A program made the position numbers and the translations under genes. 64,000 nt of DNA, taken from contig JBBPIE010000030.1 in assembly GCA_038040485.1 (NCBI GenBank), positions 20,295-84,294 on the forward strand. Reading direction: 5' to 3'. The notes beneath the pieces are model-generated. The model ran no database searches. It saw only the letters and a list, made by a program, of their open reading frames with translations, and was not told where the DNA came from. This stretch comes from Onstottus_B arcticum. GTDB taxonomy: Bacteria; Acidobacteriota; Blastocatellia; UBA7656. Shown here piece after piece: positions 1 through 8,756 of this stretch. Each line of letters opens with the position of its first letter. Position 1 is the stretch's first letter.

Positions 1-2
1 TT

Positions 3-2111
3 CATCTGCACGAAATCCCCCGCGTGGCGGTTAAGACCGCGCAAAAGCTTTCGCAGGGCGTTGCCGGCTCGATGGGTGCCGCCGGCGCGCTCCAGGTCAC
101 GGTTGAAGACCTGCTTCACTATCTGCCGATGCGTTACGAGGACCGCTCCAAGCTCGCCCATATCAGCGGCCTCAAACACGGCGACTACGCCACCATCGAA
201 GCGGAGGTGCGAGTAGCCGGCACTTATCCAGTCAAGGGCGGTAAGCTGCGCATATTCGAGTTCTCGGCGACCGACGGCACCGCCCAGATTCGGGCCTTCT
301 GGTGGAATCAGGCTTATCTTCAGAACTCGTTTCCGCCCGGGCGGCGCGTGTTGCTCTACGGGCTGTGGAAGCGCGGGCGCCGCGGCTACTTCGAAGCCGA
401 GAACCCCGACTACGAGTTCGTCTCCGACGACGATGACGCTGACCCGATACACACCGGGCGGCGCGTTCCCGTGTATCGCAAGCTCGGCGACGTGCGCACC
501 AAGCAGCTTCGGTCGATCGTGCATCATGTGCTTGCGCGGCTCGATCTGTCGGAACTCGCAGAGGTGCTGCCTGCTGAAGTGCTTGCCCGCACCGGGCTCA
601 TTTCGAGAGCGGACGCGATACAGCAAATTCACTTTCCGGGGGACGATGCTCCGCTTGCCGAGTACAACAGCTTTCAGTCGCCGGCCCATCGCCGGTTGAT
701 CTTCGAAGAGTTCTTCTGGCTGGCGCTTGCGATGGGCGTTCGGCGTCAGGGCCGCGAGCGCTCGCCCAAAGGAACCGTGATTGAAGTCAACCAGCGCGTC
801 CGCGACGCAGTAAGAAAGGTGCTGCCCTTCAAGCCGACCGGCGCGCAGAAACGTGTGCTTGCGGAGATCGTCCGCGATATGACTGGCGCGAGTCCGATGA
901 ACCGTTTGCTTCAAGGTGACGTCGGCTCTGGGAAAACAATAGTCGCCGTGCAAGCCGCGATCGTCGCGATCGAAAGCGGCTACCAGACCGCGATCATGGT
1001 GCCGACCGAAATACTCGCCGAGCAGCACTCGCGAAACGTCAAGCAAATGCTCGCCGCGTCTTCCTACCGGGTTGAATTGCTTACCGGGTCGCTCACTCCG
1101 GCGCGCAAGCGCGAGATTCACGCGGCGATCGAAGCTGGAGAAGTCGATCTGCTGATAGGCACTCACGCGTTGATTCAGGAAGGCGTCAGCTTTCACAAGC
1201 TCGGCTTCGTGGTGATCGACGAGCAGCACCGATTCGGCGTGCTTCAACGCGGCGAGTTGATCGGCCGCGGCTACAACCCGGATGTGCTGGTGATGACGGC
1301 GACGCCGATCCCGCGCTCGCTTGCGATGAGCGTCTACGGCGATCTCGATCTCTCGATCATCGACGAGATGCCGCCCGGACGGAAACCGGTGATCACTCGC
1401 GTGCGCGGCGAAGAAGATCGCCGCAAGATTTATCAGTTCCTCAGCAAGAACATCCGCGAGGGAGGGCAGGTCTACATCGTCTACCCGCTGGTTGAAGAAT
1501 CCGAGAAGCTTGATCTGCTCAACGCGACTCAGATGGCCGAGCATCTTCAGACATCGGTCTTTCCAAACTTCCGCATCGGTTTAATTCACGGCCGAATGAA
1601 GCCTGAAGAAAAAGACGAAGTGATGACCGAGTTTCGCGGCGGCTCGCTTCACATACTCGTTTCTACCACGGTGATAGAAGTCGGCGTGGACGTGCCAAAC
1701 GCCAACGTGATGCTGATAGAGCACGCGGAGCGGTTCGGGCTCTCGCAACTGCATCAGCTTCGCGGGCGAGTCGGGCGAGGAGACCAGCAGGCTTATTGCA
1801 TCCTGCTTGCAGGTGACAAGCGGTCTGCCGAAGCACGCGAGCGGTTGAAGATCATGGAAGCGACCAACGACGGCTTCAAAGTAGCCGAGAAAGACCTGGA
1901 GCTGCGCGGCCCCGGCGAAGTGATGGGCACGCGGCAGTCGGGAGTGCCGGCGTTTCGCGTTGGTAATCTGTTTCGCGACTACGCGCTGCTTGAGCTTGCG
2001 AAGAAGGAAGCAGACCGCCTGCTGACCGAACGCGGCAACTCGAGTGAGACGGCTCGCGCGATTGAAGTCGTGAAACGCCAGCCGAAGTTTGGTCTTGCAA
2101 ACGTGGGATGA
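3..2111 (+). CDS. recG: ATP-dependent DNA helicase RecG (5' end cut by window edge)
   Basis: RecG remodels stalled replication forks and recombination intermediates. The reading frame is open to the left edge, so the GTG at 24 is not trusted as the start and the protein is probably N-terminally incomplete. What is seen: the helix-hairpin-like entry LLHYLPMRYEDRS, then the OB-fold wedge domain (about residues 45-135 from the GTG), then an SF2 helicase core with Walker A GDVGSGKT near residue 300, VIDEQHRFG (motif II), MTATPIPRS (motif III) and the motif VI region QLRGRVGRGD. The C-terminal RecG end (GLANVG) is complete. It is convergent with the SLOG gene, separated by an inverted repeat. The family identification is firm; only the start is unknown. 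Confidence 0.96.
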   Translation, partial: HLHEIPRVAVKTAQKLSQGVAGSMGAAGALQVTVEDLLHYLPMRYEDRSKLAHISGLKHGDYATIEAEVRVAGTYPVKGGKLRIFEFSATDGTAQIRAFWWNQAYLQNSFPPGRRVLLYGLWKRGRRGYFEAENPDYEFVSDDDDADPIHTGRRVPVYRKLGDVRTKQLRSIVHHVLARLDLSELAEVLPAEVLARTGLISRADAIQQIHFPGDDAPLAEYNSFQSPAHRRLIFEEFFWLALAMGVRRQGRERSPKGTVIEVNQRVRDAVRKVLPFKPTGAQKRVLAEIVRDMTGASPMNRLLQGDVGSGKTIVAVQAAIVAIESGYQTAIMVPTEILAEQHSRNVKQMLAASSYRVELLTGSLTPARKREIHAAIEAGEVDLLIGTHALIQEGVSFHKLGFVVIDEQHRFGVLQRGELIGRGYNPDVLVMTATPIPRSLAMSVYGDLDLSIIDEMPPGRKPVITRVRGEEDRRKIYQFLSKNIREGGQVYIVYPLVEESEKLDLLNATQMAEHLQTSVFPNFRIGLIHGRMKPEEKDEVMTEFRGGSLHILVSTTVIEVGVDVPNANVMLIEHAERFGLSQLHQLRGRVGRGDQQAYCILLAGDKRSAEARERLKIMEATNDGFKVAEKDLELRGPGEVMGTRQSGVPAFRVGNLFRDYALLELAKKEADRLLTERGNSSETARAIEVVKRQPKFGLANVG

Positions 2112-2129
2112 TCCGCTGGGCCTCGCGAT

Positions 2130-2220
2130 TCTCTGTGCAACCCTCTGTGCCTCTGTGGTTAGTCGGGTTTGACGGCCTTCTAACCACAGAGGCACAGAGA
2201 CACAGAGGGTTGCACAGAGA
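2130..2220. repeat. Tandem-word inverted repeat (cacagagg words) between convergent genes
   Basis: Left arm 2130-2161 and right arm 2181-2220 are reverse complements except for one extra 8-base word in the right arm; both are made of words of the type ccacagagg/cacagagac. The arms flank a 19-base loop. It lies between the ends of recG and the convergent SLOG gene, so the RNA of either gene would fold into a long hairpin. There is no clean U-tract, so a terminator role is only inference. It belongs to the set of word-repeat elements found throughout the window. Confidence 0.85.
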
Positions 2221-2225
2221 AGCTT

Positions 2226-2747
2226 TTATCCGCTCATGTTAGTGACCGACAGCATCACCGCGTCTTTCAGCGACTCAATATCCTCGCACACATTGATCGA
2301 CGAGGTCCCTCGACTATCCAACATGCTTCCCGTCTTCTCCATCCAGCCATCGCAGCCCGTCACAGTCAAAATCGGTTTTCCGTGAATCCACGCAAAGCAC
2401 ACTTCAGACAGCGTGCCCGCCGAACTGCCGAGCGCTATCACAAAGTCGCCGCTTAGCACGTTCACCACGTTGCGCGCGTGACCGAGACCCGTCGGAATCA
2501 CAACGCTACACCACTGATTCGCATCGCTCATTTCAGAAGAGGGAAGAATCCCAACCGTCGTGCCGCCCGCCTGCGCAGCGCCGCGACAAGCTGCTTCCAT
2601 CACACCGCCACGTCCGCCAGAGATGACGGTTATGCCGAGCCGCGCGAGCATCGCGCCGATCTGCTCAGCCACGCCGCACAACTCAGGCGGCGCGTCGGAG
2701 TCTCCGATGACCGTAGCTTGTGGGCGCCGGACTTGCGATGTGGACAT
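2226..2747 (-). CDS. TIGR00725-type SLOG (LOG-like) protein
   Basis: A 173-residue Rossmann-like protein of the SLOG superfamily, related to lysine-decarboxylase-like/LOG nucleotide-processing proteins. Visible motifs are GGRGGVMEAACRGA (phosphate-binding loop and helix) and the later segment HARNVVNVLSGDFVIALG followed by SSAGTLSEV, which matches the GGxGTxxE region of LOG enzymes with SSAGTLSE replacing the usual GG. Family members are thought to bind nucleotide-like ligands; the substrate here is unknown. It starts 30 bases downstream of eutBC on the same strand and is likely its last operon member. An AAGGG precedes the ATG at a workable distance. Confidence 0.85.
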   Translation of the reverse strand: MSTSQVRRPQATVIGDSDAPPELCGVAEQIGAMLARLGITVISGGRGGVMEAACRGAAQAGGTTVGILPSSEMSDANQWCSVVIPTGLGHARNVVNVLSGDFVIALGSSAGTLSEVCFAWIHGKPILTVTGCDGWMEKTGSMLDSRGTSSINVCEDIESLKDAVMLSVTNMSG

Positions 2748-2777
2748 TGGTTCTTACCCTTGCGATAGCGAGGCGTC

Positions 2778-4880
2778 TTAGGTCAGCTCAATTCCCGATC
2801 GTTGCTCGTCGAGCATTCTCCTAACAGCCCGCGCCACTTGTCTCGCTGCGATTGAAGGCTGCTTCCCGCGGCGGTGTATTCCGCAAATCGCGGTCGTGTG
2901 CGAGTGATCCATCTCCGGGGTCCAGCGCCAGCCTCCGTCCTTGTCACGCCCGTAGGTCAGATAAGCCGATAACAGGTTCAACCCGGTGCCCGGCCGTTCG
3001 CCGATCAGATGGACGATCACTTGCACCTCCAGCAGCGCGCCGACGTGATAGCCGGCCCGCACGCGGCCGTTTCGAACCACGACCTCGGTATCTGAGACAT
3101 TACATCCGGCAGTCGCGAGTTGTTGCTTCAGCGCCGGCAGAAGCTCGCGCAGGTTCTCGTTAGCGGCGTTCGCGTTAAGCCCGTCCGAAACCACTATCTG
3201 AACCTGAGGGTGGCGCGCGCCATAAAGCGAAGACAGACGGGCCGCGTCCTTATCGCAGATCAGCTCGCCTGATGGTGGGTGAGCCAGGTAGTCGTCGCGA
3301 TCGCGCGCGCGAGTGTTGACGAGTAGGTTGTTCGGCGACGCGCGAGCTAAAACCGAGTCGTCGATTGACGCAAACAAAGCTCGACGCGCGTGATCGTAGA
3401 TGGCTTGCATGCGGTCGTCGGCAAGAACGCTCGCGCCATCGTGTTCAAACCCAAGATCAAAGCCTCGCTCGCGCAGCACGGCGTACTTGCGATCGGCCTC
3501 GTCTCGCAGGGCTTCAAACGACCGGCTGTCACCGCCCGACTTCGCATAAGCAGCATAGAGCGACGCTGCTGCGTCTCCTCGCCCCGTCAACTCGCCAACG
3601 CCGTTCATCACGCCAAGTTCGGCCAGTCGCTTCTGCATCGGCGATGCGATGCGCCTGGCTATTCGTCGTCGCAGCTCCGGGTGATCGCGGAAAGCCGTCG
3701 TCATATAACCGAGCATTGGGTCGGCATTGCCTGCCACAGCCATCAAGTACGCGGGCGCGGCTCTCGTGACGATCTCGCGGGTCAGCTCGCGCAGCGTAGC
3801 GGGATCGATTCCCATGTGAAACGTCGCGCAAACGTCCAACCCCATCGTTAGCCCGTGGAGCTTGGCCATCACCGAATCTTCTAGACAGGCGCGTACCAAC
3901 TGGCCGGCGGTGCGAAAGACTTCCGGGCCGATGAACCCAGCCACGTCGTTTACGATCATCCATTTTCGCTCGCCGTCCGCCTCGCGGCACAAGTTACCGA
4001 TCGCTCGCGCGACGCCGTAAGTGCGCGACTCGAGGGTCACCATATCAACGCCCTCGGCGGCGCCGTTGGTGACTTCCGAGCCCTGCCCCGTCTCGAAGTA
4101 CAACCCATCGAATCCACGACACAGGTCGGCGAGACCCTGCACGTCGAGGCCCACCATTCCCGCGAGCGCCGCCGAAGTGCCGGCCAGACTTTGAAAGCCG
4201 ACATCGACGCGAGCTCGACCACGCGCAGTCGTTTGCTTGACGATGTCCGAAAGAACGCAGTAACGAGTCGGAAGCTGAAGCCTATCGACAACGCGCCGCA
4301 GAAGATCTTCGAGTCGAATGATCGTTTCGACATCGTCGCTGGCGGGGTTGAGCCCGAGGATCACGTCGCCGCACCCGTAGCTAAGTCCCTCGAGGATCGA
4401 CAACAGGATTTCCTCTTCGCCGTCGCCCGGACTATTTGGCTGAATGCGCGAGCCAAAATGACCGGGCGAGCCGATTGCAACGCCCGCGCCGGGAAGCGGA
4501 TTGAAGAGCGAGCAAGCCGCCGTCGACAGATCGTCGTCGGTCATGATCTTCACGACAGCGGCGATCGCTTCGCTCGAGAGACCGTCACGATACTTGCCGG
4601 CCCAGCGTGGCGCGTCGCGGTTGAGCAACGCGTCTTTGACTTCCGCAACCGTAAGACTCGAAAGCTCACTGGCAAGCTTGCGATCGAGCGAGCGATCGAG
4701 CGCCTCGGTCACTCCATCGCCGATCAATTCTGTTCTCGTTAGGTCAGGCAGCCTGAGCGAGGCTAGCTGAGCACGCGCGTCTTGCGATACTCGCTCGTCG
4801 TTGGTTCCGCCAACCGGAAGGTCGCCTTCCTTGAAATGATTCGCGAGGACCAGGAGTTGTTTTAGGTCTTGCGGGTTCAT
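2778..4880 (-). CDS. eutBC: Ethanolamine ammonia-lyase, EutB-EutC fusion
   Basis: Adenosylcobalamin-dependent lyase that splits ethanolamine into acetaldehyde and ammonia. In most bacteria the large (EutB) and small (EutC) subunits are separate; here one 700-residue chain carries both. Residues about 1-430 match EutB (for example FNPLPGAGVAIGSPGHFGS, EILLSILEGLSYGCGDVILG, FETGQGSEVTNGA), and about 440-700 match EutC (IVVSDGLNANAANENL, HLIGERPGTGLNLLSAYLTY). The linker is short. The permease gene lies just upstream on the same strand, which supports an ethanolamine uptake-and-use unit; no microcompartment genes are visible. The region directly before the ATG is a word repeat and offers no clear Shine-Dalgarno sequence. 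The family call is firm. Confidence 0.94.
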   Translation of the reverse strand: MNPQDLKQLLVLANHFKEGDLPVGGTNDERVSQDARAQLASLRLPDLTRTELIGDGVTEALDRSLDRKLASELSSLTVAEVKDALLNRDAPRWAGKYRDGLSSEAIAAVVKIMTDDDLSTAACSLFNPLPGAGVAIGSPGHFGSRIQPNSPGDGEEEILLSILEGLSYGCGDVILGLNPASDDVETIIRLEDLLRRVVDRLQLPTRYCVLSDIVKQTTARGRARVDVGFQSLAGTSAALAGMVGLDVQGLADLCRGFDGLYFETGQGSEVTNGAAEGVDMVTLESRTYGVARAIGNLCREADGERKWMIVNDVAGFIGPEVFRTAGQLVRACLEDSVMAKLHGLTMGLDVCATFHMGIDPATLRELTREIVTRAAPAYLMAVAGNADPMLGYMTTAFRDHPELRRRIARRIASPMQKRLAELGVMNGVGELTGRGDAAASLYAAYAKSGGDSRSFEALRDEADRKYAVLRERGFDLGFEHDGASVLADDRMQAIYDHARRALFASIDDSVLARASPNNLLVNTRARDRDDYLAHPPSGELICDKDAARLSSLYGARHPQVQIVVSDGLNANAANENLRELLPALKQQLATAGCNVSDTEVVVRNGRVRAGYHVGALLEVQVIVHLIGERPGTGLNLLSAYLTYGRDKDGGWRWTPEMDHSHTTAICGIHRRGKQPSIAARQVARAVRRMLDEQRSGIELT

Positions 4881-4890
4881 GCGTTCTTAG

Positions 4891-4976
4891 TCCAAAGTCC
4901 AAAGTCCAAAGTCCAAAGTCCAAGGTCCAAAGTCACTCGGCACTCATGACATTGGACCTTGGACTTTGGACCTTGG
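4891..4976. repeat. Tandem-word inverted repeat (tccaaag words)
   Basis: Left arm 4891-4934 is six copies of the 7-8 base word tccaaag/tccaagg; right arm 4951-4976 is the complement, ggactttgga type. The element fills the gap between the permease and eutBC, and its right arm is inside the 3' end of the permease frame, where it encodes the last residues. It also forms the 5' leader of eutBC. Confidence 0.85.
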
Positions 4977-6419
4977 CCTCCAACTGGGGCCGCGAAACCT
5001 CCGCCGCTCGCCAAGCAGATACCATAAGCCGAGCAATGCGGCGAAAGCTGCAACGGTCTTCCCTGCCCGCATACCGTCGGGCAGGCTCAGGATCACGCTG
5101 ATAAACGCGACCCAGAGGATCGAGATCAGGTTGATAGCGGAAGCGTACTTGCCCAGATGCCAGGGGCCGCGTTTTATCGCCTCGCCCCTTTGCTTTGCGC
5201 GCCACGACAGAAAGATCGGGATCAAGTAGGAGAAATAGAGAGCGATCACGCTAATCGACGTGACCACCGAATACGCACCGCTGTAGACCGCAACCGCGAA
5301 CGCCACTACGACGCACAGCCAGATCGCCGGGCCCGGGGTCTGATGTTTCTGACTGACGCGGCGCCAGAGCTTCGAAGCGGGCAACCCGTTGTCGCGAGCG
5401 AATGAGTAGATGACTCGCGAGCACCAGGTGACTGCGGACAACCCGCAAAACCACATCGCCCCTGCCGTAAGCCATGAGAACGCCGAGCCGGCTCGCTCGC
5501 CGAGCGCTCCTACCAGAATGGTGAGCACCGCGGGAACGTCGTTGCCTCCGGCATCTTTCGCGTTGAGGACAGTGCCAACGTCCTTGATCGCAAGCGTCAA
5601 CGCGATCAGGAGCAGATAGCCCACGACGCTCGAGACTGCAACGGCTAGTATCATTCCCCACGGCGCGCGCCGTCCCGGGTCAACGGTTTCTTCGGAGACG
5701 CTGGCCGACGCGTCGTAACCTGTGAAGGTCCATTGAGCTTGCAACAGCCCGATGACAAACGCTCCCCAGTATGGCCAGCCCTCCGGATTGTGAGTGACTC
5801 GCGTGAAGAAAAACGAGACAGGCTGCTTCGGAGCGAACAGCAACAGCGCGCCTACTATCGCGATCACGCCGGCTATGTGAACCGTTACGCTCAAGTCGTT
5901 CAGCCAGGCGACGAGTCGTATTCCAAATTGATTGATCAACGCGTGTGAAACCAGCAACGCCGCGTAGACAATCAACAGATTCCGAGTCGTCGCTTCAAGC
6001 CCGAGCAACGGAGTGACGAACAACGCGCAGCCATAATCGACGCCGGCCAACACCGTCAGGTTACCCGCGATGTTGAACCATGCGGTGAACCAGCCCCACG
6101 AGCGGCCGCCAAGCTTCGAGGCCCAGTGGTACACCGAGCCCGACGTGGGAAGCGCCGATGCAAGCTCGGCCATGCTCAATGCAACCGTCATCGTGAACAG
6201 CGTGACCAGCGGCCAGCCCGCCGCCATCTCGAACGGCCCGCCCATTCTAAGGCCGTGACCGTAGAGAGTTACGGCGCCGGTCAGAATCGAAATGATCGAG
6301 AAGGAAATCGCGAAGTTCGAGAAGCCGCCCATCGTGCGGAACAACTCCTGCGCGTAGCCTAGACGGCTCAACTCTCGCTCGTCTTCGCTGGCCGAGTGTC
6401 GATGCGGCTCGGATTCCAT
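4944..6419 (-). CDS. APC-family amine/amino-acid permease, probably for ethanolamine
   Basis: A 491-residue polytopic membrane transporter of the APC superfamily (amino acid/choline/GABA permease group). The N-terminal signature ELSRLGYAQELFRTMGGFSN followed by a hydrophobic helix, and about twelve membrane segments, are visible. TGYDASASVSEET is the conserved TM6-TM7 region of this group. Position just upstream of eutBC suggests ethanolamine or a related amine as substrate; this is inference from context. The last nine or so residues (RSKVQGPMS) are encoded by the right arm of the tccaaag repeat, so the natural C-terminus has probably been replaced or extended by the repeat. No obvious cobalamin riboswitch was found in the 250 bases upstream. 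Confidence 0.88.
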   Translation of the reverse strand: MESEPHRHSASEDERELSRLGYAQELFRTMGGFSNFAISFSIISILTGAVTLYGHGLRMGGPFEMAAGWPLVTLFTMTVALSMAELASALPTSGSVYHWASKLGGRSWGWFTAWFNIAGNLTVLAGVDYGCALFVTPLLGLEATTRNLLIVYAALLVSHALINQFGIRLVAWLNDLSVTVHIAGVIAIVGALLLFAPKQPVSFFFTRVTHNPEGWPYWGAFVIGLLQAQWTFTGYDASASVSEETVDPGRRAPWGMILAVAVSSVVGYLLLIALTLAIKDVGTVLNAKDAGGNDVPAVLTILVGALGERAGSAFSWLTAGAMWFCGLSAVTWCSRVIYSFARDNGLPASKLWRRVSQKHQTPGPAIWLCVVVAFAVAVYSGAYSVVTSISVIALYFSYLIPIFLSWRAKQRGEAIKRGPWHLGKYASAINLISILWVAFISVILSLPDGMRAGKTVAAFAALLGLWYLLGERRRFRGPSWRPRSKVQGPMS

Positions 6420-6586
6420 GCGGCGCTAAGCATACCACTGAGTCTCGGAATCGGCTCAGGCGCGGGGGCTTCGAGTCGTGGGCCACTAGCGAGGCAGCGC
6501 TAGTTTGACATGAAGGAAATGTAAAGGATGTCCTGAGAACAACACGCGGACGGACGCCCGTACAAGTAATGTTTGCAGAAGCGACT

Positions 6587-6615
6587 GGCTGTGCGGAATG
6601 AACTTCCGCACAGCC
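6587..6615. terminator. Perfect 12-bp hairpin downstream of the VOC gene
   Basis: GGCTGTGCGGAA and its exact complement enclose the 5-base loop TGAAC. It lies 50 bases past the stop of the VOC gene. No U-tract follows on either strand, so it is a terminator-like or mRNA-end hairpin rather than a classical intrinsic terminator. Confidence 0.5.
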
Positions 6616-6666
6616 AGAGCCGTCTCAGCTTCTTCGGCGTCCGAGCGCGAGCAACGCTCGGCTCGG

Positions 6667-7467
6667 CTACTCGGGTTTATGACCTTCCATGCTCAACTTG
6701 ATGATCGCGAACATCGCGCCTTGCGGGTCAGCAATCACCGAGAAACGCCCAACCGTCGGGATGTCCGTCGGCGGCACGAAGAGCTTACCGCCAAGCGCCT
6801 TCGCCTTGTCGGCGCTCGCGTTGCAGTCGTCGACCATGAAATACGGAAGCCAGTTAGGCGGGACCGGTCCCATCTCTGGCGCAATCTCCATCATCCCGCC
6901 GATCGGCTGGCCGCCGTTGATCCATTCGGTGTAGACCCCGCCTCCCATATCACCGTCTTTGGCTCCCCAGCCAAACAGACCCGTGTAGAACTCGGCTGCC
7001 TTCGTTCTATCCGTCGTCCAAAGCTCGTCCCATCCAAACGTGCCGGTCTCTCCGACCAGCTTGACGCCGAAGTGGGCCTTCGCTTGCCAAACACAAAAGG
7101 CCGCACCCAGCGGATCCTGGATAACCGCCATTCTCCCGTGTTCCATCACGTCGAACGCGTCCATCAGAACTTTGGCGCCCAGCGACGCCGCCTTCTTAGC
7201 CGCTTCGTCAGCGCTGGCCACCGCAACGTAAGAATTCCAGTGCGGGGGAATGCCGGCCGCCGCTTCTTCCGCTCCCAGCTTGTACATCGCTCCAACGTCG
7301 AGGCCGCGAATTCTGAGCATCGTGTAGACCATGTCCGGACCCGCTGGCGTGTCCTCCGCCTCCCAGCCGAACACCGCTGAATAAAACTTCCTGGCCCCGT
7401 CGGGATCGTTTGTCGCAAGTTCGATCCAACAAAAGGATCCGGGGGCGTGACTCGTTGCCTCTGGCAT
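6667..7467 (-). CDS. VOC-superfamily protein with two glyoxalase-fold domains
   Basis: A 266-residue cytoplasmic protein made of two tandem vicinal-oxygen-chelate domains, residues about 8-130 and 140-262. Each begins with a substrate-side strand (FCWIELATNDPDGARKFYSAVFGWEAE and a second unit around TFGWDELWTTDR, AAEFYTGLFGW) and ends with a DPxGA strand (IQDPLGAAF, IADPQGAMF). Such proteins include glyoxalase-like and antibiotic-resistance-like members, and the substrate cannot be read from sequence. An AAGGAGAG Shine-Dalgarno precedes the ATG. It appears monocistronic, with a hairpin downstream. Confidence 0.9.
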   Translation of the reverse strand: MPEATSHAPGSFCWIELATNDPDGARKFYSAVFGWEAEDTPAGPDMVYTMLRIRGLDVGAMYKLGAEEAAAGIPPHWNSYVAVASADEAAKKAASLGAKVLMDAFDVMEHGRMAVIQDPLGAAFCVWQAKAHFGVKLVGETGTFGWDELWTTDRTKAAEFYTGLFGWGAKDGDMGGGVYTEWINGGQPIGGMMEIAPEMGPVPPNWLPYFMVDDCNASADKAKALGGKLFVPPTDIPTVGRFSVIADPQGAMFAIIKLSMEGHKPE

Positions 7468-7897
7468 AGCTTCTCTCCTTGGTCGTGATTCGGCCGCGTC
7501 TCAAGTTCGCGCGCCGTGTTTGCGAAGAAGGCCAACAACCTTCTTTCATCCCGCCTCAATTCCTTGCTTCTCGATTCAACCACAATCGGCGTGTCTTTGC
7601 ATCCGTCTGTCCGCGAATAACACTAATCTCCACGAATTCTCCGACGAAAATAGTTGCGGGCTGCATCTAACGAGCAAGCGATGTTCATCCGCAGAGGAGA
7701 ACCCTGGTTCATGGATTGCTCTGCCGTCATTCGCGATGATTCGTGTTATTCGTGGACTGTATCGTTCATAGCTTGACCAGGCTGCTCTCGAAGTCTTTGT
7801 TAAACCTCGATCGGCAATTCTTCTTTGCCTGACCCAGGCATCAGCGCTTTGGACCAAGCGAATGCGCTGTGCCAAGGTGTCAGCCGGCAGATTATAC
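7468..7897. other. Gene-free stretch carrying a degenerate word-repeat inverted pair
   Basis: No convincing coding sequence on either strand. Two segments, 7612-7640 and 7728-7756, are imperfect inverted copies of the words gcgaataacac and ttcgtgttattcgtgga. The same words occur as a nearly perfect inverted repeat inside the element at 33488-33610, so this is likely an older, decayed copy. The 5' leader of the VOC gene lies at the left end. Confidence 0.6.
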
Positions 7898-8746
7898 TCA
7901 ATGATTGGCGGAGTTCTTAGTCTGAGGAGTGCGGTTTGACGCGGTGCGCTTTCCGATGTTGCGAGCCTGCTCGAGCCACTTCAGAAGCTCGTCTATCAGT
8001 TTCATATCTTCATCCGGAGGTGCCAGCTCCTTGTAGCGGTGCAGCGCGGCGCACGCCCCGTTCAGGTCCTGCAGCTCGTAGTAAACCAGCGCCAGGTTGT
8101 AATAGAGCGGAGAGAACGACGGCTGGAGCTCGGCCGCGCTCTCGTAATGCAAACGCGCAAGCCTTAACTCGCCCGAGTCGAAGTACAAGTTCGCAAGATC
8201 GTAATGCGCTTCGACGTGACGCGGCTCGTTCTTCAACGCGAGCGTGAAACAATCCAATGCCTTTGGCACTCGCTTCAGCTCGAGCTCGATGATTCCAAGG
8301 TTGCAATAAGCATCGGCCACGTTGTCGCCTTCCGCGATCGCTTCGCGGTAAAGCTCGGCGGCTTTATCGTCGCCTTGTTCGTGAAGCAGCAGTGCTTCTT
8401 CAAACGGCGTGAGCAGGTGAGTGACAGCAGCGCGGCCCGGCTTAAACAGGTTCATCTGCCCTTGAAGCTCGGCCTCGACCTGCTTCAGTGTCAGCCCCTG
8501 CCCGCGAAGCTCGCGGACCCGCCGGAACTGAGTGAGCGAATGAAAATCGTATCGCAAGTCCGCCGGATCCTCCGACGGCATCGCGTGCACGACGCCTTGT
8601 GCGGTCCAACGGCGAATCAACCGCTCGCTCAGCCCGAACAGTTGCTTGATCTCGTCCACGGTGTAGGTGGACTTGACCCGCTGGTAGTCGGCCTTGGACG
8701 GAGTTGCGGCAGGGAACCGCAGGATCTTGCTTTCGTTGTCGGACAT
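7898..8746 (-). CDS. MerR-type HTH protein with TPR domain
   Basis: A 282-residue protein. Residues about 28-95 are a MerR-family winged helix (YTVDEIKQLFGLSERLIRRW, then the wing and RVRELRGQGLTLKQVEAEL). Residues about 115-265 are four or so TPR units (YCNLGIIELELKRVPKALDC, YDLANLYFDSGELRLARLHY, YYNLALVYYELQDLNGACAA). This DNA-binding plus protein-scaffold layout is known in Acidobacteriota-like genomes but its role is unknown. It starts 10 bases after the Ku stop codon, so it is probably co-transcribed with Ku and may regulate or assist end joining; that link is inference. Confidence 0.85.
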   Translation of the reverse strand: MSDNESKILRFPAATPSKADYQRVKSTYTVDEIKQLFGLSERLIRRWTAQGVVHAMPSEDPADLRYDFHSLTQFRRVRELRGQGLTLKQVEAELQGQMNLFKPGRAAVTHLLTPFEEALLLHEQGDDKAAELYREAIAEGDNVADAYCNLGIIELELKRVPKALDCFTLALKNEPRHVEAHYDLANLYFDSGELRLARLHYESAAELQPSFSPLYYNLALVYYELQDLNGACAALHRYKELAPPDEDMKLIDELLKWLEQARNIGKRTASNRTPQTKNSANH

Positions 8747-8756
8747 CTGGTGAAGC

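Noticed and set aside
2852..3163. Plus-strand frames opposite eutBC, ligD and others
   Set aside because: These are GC-driven antisense shadows without motifs or ribosome sites.
6420..6666. Cobalamin riboswitch before the ethanolamine genes
   Set aside because: No B12-box pattern was found on the minus strand; only a word fragment and a hairpin occur.
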